Part shown: positions 1 to 5,550 of the stretch, one piece after another
How positions within the stretch are numbered: position 1 is the first letter of the stretch
Layout: each line of letters starts with the position of its first letter
From: Minisyncoccota bacterium
GTDB taxonomy: Bacteria; Verrucomicrobiota; Lentisphaeria; Oligosphaerales; MVZH01
Length of the DNA: 9,034 nt
Direction of reading: 5' to 3'
Assembly (NCBI GenBank): GCA_021734725.1
Contig: JAIPIM010000166.1
Span: forward strand, 1-9,034
The notes under the pieces: model-generated
What the model was told of the DNA's origin: nothing
What the model saw: only the letters and a program-made list of their open reading frames with translations
Databases searched by the model: none
Program-made: the position numbers and the translations under genes

Positions 1-217
1 GGCAAATGTCCCGGTGGGATGTGAAGTGCATCGGGAAATACACCACGAGGATGATACACCACGGACACTCCCTCTGAGTGCGGGGGCGGAGCGGGATACC
101 CCGGGCCGGGGGTAACGGTATATCTCCCGTTACCATCACGGATTCACACCCACACAAAAGCCACATCACTCCACTTACAAGTGCGCCGCCTCTTACGACA
201 GTCATTTTCACAGTCAC
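1..217 (-). CDS. Lipoprotein, 5' part, cut by the window edge; apparent frameshift after the signal peptide
   Basis: A consensus AAGGAGG ribosome site (225-231) lies 7 bases before a GTG start at 215-217. The first 26 or so codons give a lipoprotein signal peptide: a short basic start (VTVKM, then VVRGG), a hydrophobic core (ALVSGVMWLL) and a lipobox ending L-C-G-C, with the candidate lipidated Cys at 146-148 followed by Glu-Ser. This frame has no stop to base 1, but beyond about base 125 it gives an implausible peptide. The frame shifted by -1, open from 143 to the edge, gives protein-like sequence: YTVTPGPGYPAPPP, then VVYHPRGVFPDALHIPPGHLP. I recall the IPPGHLP type of motif from proline- and glycine-rich proteobacterial proteins of unknown function, but could not check it. 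That frame has a TGA at 144-146 and no good start of its own, so the two parts look like one gene broken by a single-base change. Function unknown; the product would be membrane-anchored in the envelope. Confidence 0.55.
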   Translation of the reverse strand, partial: MTVKMTVVRGGALVSGVMWLLCGCESVMVTGDIPLPPARGIPLRPRTQRECPWCIILVVYFPMHFTSHRDIC

Positions 218-224
218 CTGTTGA

Positions 225-231
225 CCTCCTT
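225..231 (-). promoter_or_regulatory. Strong ribosome binding site of the left-edge lipoprotein gene
   Basis: On the minus strand this reads AAGGAGG, 7 bases before the GTG at 215-217. It is the best Shine-Dalgarno match in the window and the main reason for taking the truncated frame at the left edge as a real gene. Confidence 0.65.
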
Positions 232-302
232 AATAAGCTAACGCCTCGATATCGAACATCTTCACACCACTCCTATCAATACGATACATGGTCGTTTCAT
301 GC

Positions 303-329
303 AAAACAACAGAGACCGGTGCCAATCTC
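303..329 (-). terminator. Probable rho-independent terminator of the PIN-PhoH gene
   Basis: The minus-strand RNA would read GAGAUUG-GCAC-CGGUCUC followed by UGUUGUUUU. That is a 7-bp stem with two G-U pairs, a 4-base loop and a U-rich tail, starting 58 bases after the PIN-PhoH stop. On the plus strand the G-U pairs become A-C mismatches, so the hairpin works only in the direction of the upstream gene. The stem is not GC-rich, so strength is uncertain. Confidence 0.45.
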
Positions 330-386
330 AGGCGTGTAATCGACGGGGTGGAAGACTGCTAGAAAAGGTATCCGGAGAAGTGGGGT

Positions 387-1715
387 TCAGAGCAGATTAC
401 TGGCCAACTCGGCCAATTCGGAGCGCTCGCCTTTTTCCAAGTTGATATGGGCGTAGAGGGGTTGCCCCTGCATTTTTTCGATGAGGTGACTGAGGCCATT
501 GGAATGGCTGTCCAAGTAGGGATGATCGATCTGAAAAATGTCCCCAGTGAACACTACCTTGGTTCCTTCCCCGGCACGGGTGATTATCGTCTTTACTTCG
601 TGCGGTGTCAGGTTTTGGGCTTCGTCCACAATAAAAAAGATCTTTACCAGACTGCGCCCGCGAATATAGCTGAGCGGAGAAATAATTAATTTTTCTTCAG
701 CAACCAACTCGCTTATGCGACGATTCTTTCGATTGGACTCAGGAAATTGATTTTGAATCACTCCCAGGTTGTCGTATAACGGTTGCATGTACGGATCGAG
801 TTTCGACTGGATATCGCCGGGTAAATATCCGATATCCTTATTGCTGAGAGCCACGATTGGCCTGGCCATGAAAATCTGACGATAATGCTTTTTGGCTTCC
901 AGTGCGGCGGCAAGTGCCAGAAGTGTCTTGCCGGTGCCTGCCTTTCCGGATAGACTGACCAGACGGACATCGGGATTCAGCAAGGCATTCAGAGCGAATG
1001 TCTGTTCGGCATTACGCGGGGTGATATGGTACGCACTGACCTTGTCCACGCGACGCAGCACCTTGTCGGCTTGGTGATACACTGCCAGTGCCGATTTTTT
1101 GCCGTTTCGCATGATCACATATTCATTTGGCAAAAGATCCCGCTCAACGTTCGCCTGGTCCACAGGCACCTCGTAGGGCGCGGTGTACATGGCCCTAATC
1201 ACGTCGGCCGGGATATGTTCCTCCACCCGGCGTCCCTTATACAGAGCCGAGATATCTTTTACGTGGTCAGTTGTATAGTCCTGGGCTAGTAATCCCGCCG
1301 CCTTCGCTTTCATCCTCAGATTAACATCCTTGGTCACTAAGATCACGGCCCGCTCGGGCATTTCCCGGGCAAGTGAAAACGCTATATTCAGAATATGATG
1401 ATCGGCCTTAGGATCCGGGAAGTTGAACGCCAGATCAGGATGAAACGAGCGCTCGAGTTTGACGGATATGCGTCCGAGTCCAGGGCCGATCTTAGCGCCG
1501 TCTTCGAAAAGTTTCCCATGGCTCAATGCGTCAAGCGCACGAACAAATTCACGGGCATGGAAATTCAACGTGTCGTTGCCCTTTTTGAACCGGTCCAGTT
1601 CTTCCAGCACAGTTATAGGGACAACAATGTCATTGTCTTCGAATTGGACCATACACGAGCTGTCGTGGAGAATCACATTCGTGTCCAGCACAAAGATCTT
1701 TGTTTTTCTTGACAT
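387..1715 (-). CDS. PIN-PhoH protein (PhoH2/YlaK type): PIN RNase domain fused to PhoH ATPase
   Basis: The 442-residue protein has an N-terminal PIN domain (about 6-150) and a C-terminal PhoH ATPase (about 232-435). Visible PIN acidic residues are D11 in VLDTNV, E38/E39 in VLEELD, D105 in KADHHIL and D130 in VTKD, so the nuclease site looks intact. Walker A is GKAGTGKT (257-264) and Walker B is FFIVDEAQN (360-368), followed by the conserved VVFTGDIFQID segment. Members of this PhoH2 class have been described as ATP-dependent RNA helicase/RNases; the plain PhoH name derives from phosphate-starvation regulation in E. coli. The ATG at 1715 is the only possible start, because an in-frame TGA lies about 24 bases upstream; its ribosome site is weak. 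It is a single-gene unit with a likely terminator downstream, divergent from the 2066 cluster. No adjacent antitoxin-like gene (as in mycobacterial phoAT-phoH2) is convincing. Family assignment is very secure; the cellular substrate is not known from sequence. Confidence 0.95.
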   Translation of the reverse strand: MSRKTKIFVLDTNVILHDSSCMVQFEDNDIVVPITVLEELDRFKKGNDTLNFHAREFVRALDALSHGKLFEDGAKIGPGLGRISVKLERSFHPDLAFNFPDPKADHHILNIAFSLAREMPERAVILVTKDVNLRMKAKAAGLLAQDYTTDHVKDISALYKGRRVEEHIPADVIRAMYTAPYEVPVDQANVERDLLPNEYVIMRNGKKSALAVYHQADKVLRRVDKVSAYHITPRNAEQTFALNALLNPDVRLVSLSGKAGTGKTLLALAAALEAKKHYRQIFMARPIVALSNKDIGYLPGDIQSKLDPYMQPLYDNLGVIQNQFPESNRKNRRISELVAEEKLIISPLSYIRGRSLVKIFFIVDEAQNLTPHEVKTIITRAGEGTKVVFTGDIFQIDHPYLDSHSNGLSHLIEKMQGQPLYAHINLEKGERSELAELASNLL

Positions 1716-2065
1716 GGTGGAGATTCCGGTCGCGTTTCAGTCCTGTTCGTTGCCGATTAAGGCTTTGTCGCTGCTCACAAACCAGGCCGTAAGACCTGCT
1801 GTGCAGCGTTTTCTTTGGATTGTCCGCGCTGTCAACCAGTTCCTTAACTGTAACCTGAATCCGTAACTTTTCCGTCGTTCTGCAGATGTTTTCCAGACAA
1901 GCCGGCAACATGGTGCTCCAGCGCCGAATAACACGTAATGCTCTACTCACGAGCCCCTTCCCCTTCTGGGCCGCCGCGAGTACGCCTTCGCTGTTCAGCT
2001 TCGGTGTGCTACATTAGGGGACCCTGTGCGACAAAGGCCAACGTCAGAAGCCGGAAACTTGAAAC
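1716..2065. other. Divergent intergenic region between the PIN-PhoH gene and the 2066 cluster
   Basis: These 350 bases must hold the promoters of both divergent units. I see no convincing structured RNA or conserved gene. A minus-strand frame starting GTG at 1950 runs through much of it, but it ends 85 bases inside the PIN-PhoH gene and is probably chance. A short inverted repeat (CAGTT-cctt-AACTG, 1837-1850) and a perfect minus-strand TTGACA (1830-1835) are present, but the latter lacks a recognisable -10 at the right distance. Confidence 0.6.
1987..2015 (+). promoter_or_regulatory. Possible sigma-70 promoter for the 2066-5077 cluster
   Basis: TTCGCT (1987-1992) and TACATT (2010-2015) are 17 bases apart, with 3 of 6 and 4 of 6 matches to the -35 and -10 consensus. 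A start near 2022 would leave a leader of about 45 bases before the ATG at 2066. Such matches occur often by chance; this is a candidate only. Confidence 0.22.
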
Positions 2066-3016
2066 ATGCATGACGAACTGCTGAAAGCTGCTCGCGACCA
2101 TGACATGGCCGCCTTGGCGGAATTGGACCGCAACGGCCTTCTCGCGGGAGTTGGCGAATCTCTTGATGACTACCTTTCCAGGATACACGAACTGAGGACC
2201 CGGATTGCGACAATGGAACATGCCCTGGACGAAACAGGACATTTCGACATCGAGGGCATCGAACTGAAGGCTGATCAACGGATTCCTCAGGACCGTTTTG
2301 AGGAAATTCGTGACATGACTGCTGCCCCCTATTCTTTTGTTGCGGAATGGGTCCCAGGCTTCTATATAGATCCCTCCTTCGGCTGGCTTTTCGGAGGATG
2401 CGCGTATTATTTCTACCCGGAATTCTTCGCTCTCTTTATCATCCGCAAGGCGTTCGCCAGACAACAGAAGTGGCTGATTTACGATCGGCGGGAATTGTTG
2501 GCGCATGAACTCTGCCATGTGGCGCGTGTCGCATTGCACAGCAAGGTGTTCGAGGAACACTTCGCGTACCAAGTCTCGAACAGCCGTTTCCGCCGGAACT
2601 TCGGCGGAGTCTTCGTTTCAGCGGCCGACAGTTTTATGGTGTTAGGGTCAACACTGCTGCTCCTGTTGGCGCAATTCGTGCAGAGTTTTCTGCTCCCGGC
2701 TCTCTGGGTATGGCCATTTTGGCTGCTAGTGATAGGCGTGGTTATTTTCCTTCTTACACGCTATCGTGCCACTCGAAAAATGCTGCGACGTGCCGCACGA
2801 AAACTACGGCCCCTGGCAGGCACCAACACAGAGGCCGTTTTGTTCCGCTGCACGGACGCAGAAATCGTTGAACTGGGAACCCTGGAGAATATCCGGAATT
2901 GGCTTGATGAACCATCGCGGGATACTGTGAGATGGCAGGTTATTAAGGCGCGGTTTCTCCCCCCGCAGGAATCAGAATCAGTTCAAACCGAGGACCCCCT
3001 CCCGGCACATGAATGA
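2066..3016 (+). CDS. Membrane protein with gluzincin-like HExxH site, unrecognised family
   Basis: I do not recognise the family of this 316-residue protein. Residues 1-55 are charged and look helical. A hydrophobic, aromatic stretch lies at about 104-128, followed by LLAHELCHVARVAL, which contains an HExxH zinc-site motif (H147, E148, H151). The segment after it has Glu at 163 and 164 (VFEEHFAY), suitably placed for a third zinc ligand as in gluzincin metallopeptidases. Two strong membrane segments follow (about 188-209 and 213-231), then a basic stretch (RYRATRKMLRRAARKLR) and a soluble tail of about 70 residues. The basic stretch suggests a cytoplasmic tail by the positive-inside rule. The fit is an integral-membrane peptidase-like protein acting at the inner membrane, but the peptidase role is inference and the substrate is unknown. 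The ATG at 2066 has only a weak ribosome site. Its TGA overlaps the next ATG (ATGA), which points to translational coupling with the ArsR-methyltransferase gene. Confidence 0.8.
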   Translation: MHDELLKAARDHDMAALAELDRNGLLAGVGESLDDYLSRIHELRTRIATMEHALDETGHFDIEGIELKADQRIPQDRFEEIRDMTAAPYSFVAEWVPGFYIDPSFGWLFGGCAYYFYPEFFALFIIRKAFARQQKWLIYDRRELLAHELCHVARVALHSKVFEEHFAYQVSNSRFRRNFGGVFVSAADSFMVLGSTLLLLLAQFVQSFLLPALWVWPFWLLVIGVVIFLLTRYRATRKMLRRAARKLRPLAGTNTEAVLFRCTDAEIVELGTLENIRNWLDEPSRDTVRWQVIKARFLPPQESESVQTEDPLPAHE

Positions 3017-3981
3017 ACACTGACGTACATGTACAAATTCTGAAAGCTCTGGCGGACGGGACCCGTCTGCGTCTGTTGCGCTTGCTCTATCACGAAGAGC
3101 TTAATGTCTACGAACTGTGCCAGGTTCTGGACATGCCGCAACCACGGGTAAGCAGACATTTAGCCATCCTCCGCGCCGCCGGTTTGGCTACGGTGCGCCG
3201 CGAAGGCACCAAAATCTACTACATGCTGGCTGATCTGGATATACCCCACCAGGCATTCCGGGATTACCTCGAAGAACTCGGCCAAAGCGACCATCCAGAC
3301 CTGCAACGCCTGGAGGAGAGCCTTCGACAACGTACCAAGGACGCCGAGTCGTTCGCTGAAAGTAAAGCGGAGCAGTGGGATGACATCGGGAAGGTGCTCC
3401 ATAGTACACGAGCTAGCCTTTTGGCCTTAGCCAACATGGTGCCGCGTGGTCTAACAGTCGCCGATCTTGGTACCGGAACCGGCTTCATGCTGCCGTTCCT
3501 GGCCAACTTGGCGGATCATGTTTTCGCCGTGGATCAATCAAGCGCCATGCTGCGTCGCGCACGCTCTCGCTGTCGGCAACTCGGACTGTCCAATGTCACG
3601 TTCGTCCACAAGGCAGTCGAAGACCTCACGGAAGATATTCCGCCGTGCGATGCCCTTCTGTTGCACTTTGTCGTTCACCAGATCGCTCGCCCGCCTGCTC
3701 TGCTGAAACGTCTGAAGAAATACTTGAAGGCGGACGGCAGGCTGGTGATCGTCGACAGGGTCCAGCACGACGATGAAAGCGCGAAAGAGCAGTTTGGATC
3801 GTTATGGCTGGGATTCTCACAGCAGCAGATGGAAGACTGGCTGAGAAAAGCCGGCTTGGATAATGTCCACTGGCAACCACTGTCCGGAAATGACCTGTCT
3901 ACGAATACACAATTCGCAATTTTTGTGGTAACCGGACAAAACAGCACACGTGACGATAAACAGAAACTTGAGGAAGACTAA
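3013..3981 (+). CDS. ArsR-family HTH regulator fused to a SAM-dependent methyltransferase
   Basis: The 322-residue protein joins two domains. Residues about 5-85 are an ArsR/SmtB-type winged helix: LKALADGTRLRLLRLL, then the HTH YELCQVLDMPQPRVSRHLAIL, then the wing VRREGTKIYYML. Residues about 125-305 are a class I methyltransferase with SAM motif I VADLGTGTGFML (149-160), the acidic FAVDQSS after strand 2 (171-177), and LVIVDRV near 244-250. Classical arsenic-sensing ArsR proteins carry a CxC in the DNA-recognition region (ELCVCDL); here the matching stretch is ELNVYELCQ, so that metal site is absent. Proteins with this fusion exist and are usually annotated only as ArsR-family regulators. 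A plausible inference is that the DNA-binding part responds to SAM, SAH or the methyl acceptor. The start overlaps the previous stop by 4 bases and the stop overlaps the next start by 1 base (TAATG). Confidence 0.92.
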   Translation: MNTDVHVQILKALADGTRLRLLRLLYHEELNVYELCQVLDMPQPRVSRHLAILRAAGLATVRREGTKIYYMLADLDIPHQAFRDYLEELGQSDHPDLQRLEESLRQRTKDAESFAESKAEQWDDIGKVLHSTRASLLALANMVPRGLTVADLGTGTGFMLPFLANLADHVFAVDQSSAMLRRARSRCRQLGLSNVTFVHKAVEDLTEDIPPCDALLLHFVVHQIARPPALLKRLKKYLKADGRLVIVDRVQHDDESAKEQFGSLWLGFSQQQMEDWLRKAGLDNVHWQPLSGNDLSTNTQFAIFVVTGQNSTRDDKQKLEED

Positions 3982-4817
3982 TGTCCGATTCGTTTACACA
4001 GTCTCTCGAATTACCCTCGCCACATGATCCTGCCCCCTCCCCTGGCTGGATCACCCGGCTCGTTGAAATAATGGCACAGTTGCGCGCACCCGACGGATGT
4101 CCCTGGGACCGGGAACAGACCCATCAGACCCTCAAAGAATTTCTGATGGAAGAAGCAGCAGAACTCTTCGATGCCATCGATGATGAGGATGAAGAAGGGA
4201 TGGTCGAAGAACTCGGGGACGTTCTTCTCCAGGTTGTTTTCCACAGTCAGATTGCTTCCGAAGAAGGACGTTTCAACATGCAGGACGTCGCCAGGGTATG
4301 CTGCGAAAAACTGATCCGCCGGCATCCGCACGTATTCGGGGAGAGTGAGGTAAACGATGCGGCGGGTGTCTTGCGGCAATGGGAGACAATTAAACGCTCA
4401 GAAAAGCCGAACAGACGTCCCTCCGCGATTAGCGGAGTTCCGCGCCACTTGCCCGCACTCCATCGCGCTTACAAAATGCAGAAAAAAGCCGCCAAAGTGG
4501 GCTTTGACTGGCCGAGCATCGAAGGCGTTGTCGCCAAAATTGACGAAGAACTGCAGGAAGTGAAGCACGCGCTGGCAACGGACGATACGGCCGCCGCCTC
4601 GGAAGAAATTGGAGACCTTTTGTTTGCCGTTGTTAACTTAAGCCGGTTCCAGCAACGGGTGCCCGAGGAACTTCTTCACGACACCGTAAAGAAGTTCGAA
4701 ACACGGTTCCGCCGTATTGAAGAGTTGCTCGAGAAAGAACATAAAACGCCAACGGAGTGTACCTTAGGGGAACTGAACGCATTGTGGAACCAGGCAAAGA
4801 AGGAGACATCCGGATGA
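3981..4817 (+). CDS. mazG: Nucleoside triphosphate pyrophosphohydrolase MazG
   Basis: MazG hydrolyses nucleoside triphosphates to monophosphate and pyrophosphate in the cytoplasm, clearing non-canonical nucleotides and, in E. coli, lowering ppGpp under starvation. This 278-residue protein has the full double-domain form. The N-terminal domain starts at WITRLVEIMAQLR and has the GCPWDREQTH signature (39-48), EXXE at E58-E61 and EXXD at E77-D80, the Mg-binding acidic set. The second domain repeats it with E190-E193 and E209-D212 (EEIGDLLFAVVNLSR). The tail GELNALWNQAKK is typical. The ATG at 3981 is preceded by GAGGA (3970-3974) and overlaps the upstream TAA. The roughly 20 residues before the conserved core are family-variable. 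In E. coli mazG lies downstream of relA and mazEF; neither is here, and its partners are the ArsR-methyltransferase upstream and a lipoprotein downstream. Confidence 0.97.
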   Translation: MSDSFTQSLELPSPHDPAPSPGWITRLVEIMAQLRAPDGCPWDREQTHQTLKEFLMEEAAELFDAIDDEDEEGMVEELGDVLLQVVFHSQIASEEGRFNMQDVARVCCEKLIRRHPHVFGESEVNDAAGVLRQWETIKRSEKPNRRPSAISGVPRHLPALHRAYKMQKKAAKVGFDWPSIEGVVAKIDEELQEVKHALATDDTAAASEEIGDLLFAVVNLSRFQQRVPEELLHDTVKKFETRFRRIEELLEKEHKTPTECTLGELNALWNQAKKETSG

Positions 4818-5077
4818 AAAAGTTGCTGCCCGTCATCGCCATCGCCGTACTGATCCTCGGCTGTACCAAGCAACAGGAAGAAACGACAGACGAATCCCAG
4901 CCGCGGGACGGCGAACAACAGCCCACGTCAAAGACTTCTGAATCGGAGGATGCCGTCCAGTCAGTCATCGAAGACGCCACGGGCGTCAGTGCCGTGCGCA
5001 AGGGCGAAAAGGCCAAAGACCGGATTAAAGCGATTCAGGAAGAGCGGCAGAGGCAAATCGAGGAGTACATAGACTAG
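4814..5077 (+). CDS. Small lipoprotein, 87 residues, unknown function
   Basis: The start is the ATG at 4814, chosen because AAGGAGA (4800-4806) lies 7 bases before it and because it opens directly with a signal peptide, MKKLLPVIAIAVLILGC. An upstream in-frame start at 4757 would put 19 charged residues before it and is unlikely. The lipobox LILGC predicts lipidation at C17; Thr-Lys follow, with no Asp at +2, so outer-membrane sorting is expected under the usual enterobacterial rule. Residues 18-47 are polar and probably disordered, rich in Gln, Glu, Ser and Thr. Residues 60-87 (AVRKGEKAKDRIKAIQEERQRQIEE) look like one charged amphipathic helix. I recognise no named family. The ATG overlaps the mazG TGA (ATGA), so it is almost certainly co-translated with mazG. 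Confidence 0.85.
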   Translation: MKKLLPVIAIAVLILGCTKQQEETTDESQPRDGEQQPTSKTSESEDAVQSVIEDATGVSAVRKGEKAKDRIKAIQEERQRQIEEYID

Positions 5078-5103
5078 TATTTAGTGAACCCGGCGAGACG
5101 TGT

Positions 5104-5550
5104 TCAGCGTTCATAGACACCGATCAGCTCGCCCTGGTCCAGTATATGCCCTTGCATAGCGGACAGAAGCCCGTCCTTTGAAGCACCTGGGGGAAGGTCC
5201 AACCTCGCATCCAGTGCATACACCTTAAAGTGATAATGGTGCGCCCCATGACCGGGTGGAGGCATCGGGCCGCCATAGCCTGCAGTCCCCCACGTATTTT
5301 CGCCATCCTCAGCACCGACGTTGTCCCCTTCCGGAAGCGATCGCGTATCCTCGGGTATGCCGTACAGCACCCAATGGACCCAAGGAGTGTCCATGGGAGC
5401 GTCCGGGTCGTCACAAATCAAAGCGAATTCCTTCGCTTGATCGGGGGCCCCTTCCCAGGTAAGGGGCGGTGAGACATCTTCCCCCTCGCCCGTGTATTTC
5501 CGTGGAATCCCGCCGTTCGCCTCAAATGCACTGCTTTTAACCCTGATCAT
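5104..5550 (-). CDS. YbhB/YbcL-family PEBP protein (Raf kinase inhibitor-like)
   Basis: The 148-residue protein is a full-length bacterial phosphatidylethanolamine-binding protein fold. Recognisable blocks are GIPRKYTGEGEDVSPPLTWEG (14-34), the ligand-pocket motif DDPDAP (47-52), WVHWVLYGIP (57-66), and GYGGPMPPPGHGAHHYHFKVYALD (91-114), with its run of histidines at the pocket. There is no signal peptide, so it is predicted cytoplasmic, like E. coli YbhB. The biochemical role of these proteins in bacteria is unsettled; small-ligand binding is all that can be stated. The ATG at 5550 has a GGGAG ribosome site (5558-5562) inside the end of the Lon-related gene and overlaps that gene's TGA, so it is probably translated from the protease mRNA. 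I see no clear terminator after it; any would fall within the convergent lipoprotein gene. Confidence 0.95.
   Translation of the reverse strand: MIRVKSSAFEANGGIPRKYTGEGEDVSPPLTWEGAPDQAKEFALICDDPDAPMDTPWVHWVLYGIPEDTRSLPEGDNVGAEDGENTWGTAGYGGPMPPPGHGAHHYHFKVYALDARLDLPPGASKDGLLSAMQGHILDQGELIGVYER

Noticed and set aside
111..134. Inverted repeat GGTAACGG/CCGTTACC as a terminator
   Set aside because: It has no T tract on either strand and lies within the lipoprotein coding region; it is noted instead as part of the frameshift region.
246..255. 10-bp perfect palindrome TCGATATCGA upstream of the left-edge lipoprotein gene
   Set aside because: Palindromes of this length are expected by chance in a 9-kb window, and there is no second copy.
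231..290. Short minus-strand leader peptide (MYRIDRSGV...) ending just before the lipoprotein ribosome site
   Set aside because: It is only about 19 codons, has no ribosome site of its own and no run of regulatory codons.
1830..1835. Perfect minus-strand TTGACA as -35 box of the PIN-PhoH gene
   Set aside because: At 16-18 bases downstream there is only GAAAAC, AAAACG or AAACGC, none a credible -10.
2009..2572. 187-codon minus-strand frame opposite the HExxH protein gene
   Set aside because: It is antisense to a gene with clear membrane and HExxH features, and its translation shows no family pattern; it is a shadow frame.
5078..5103. Bidirectional terminator between the convergent units
   Set aside because: The 26-base gap has only short pairings such as TGAAC/GTTCA and no T run.
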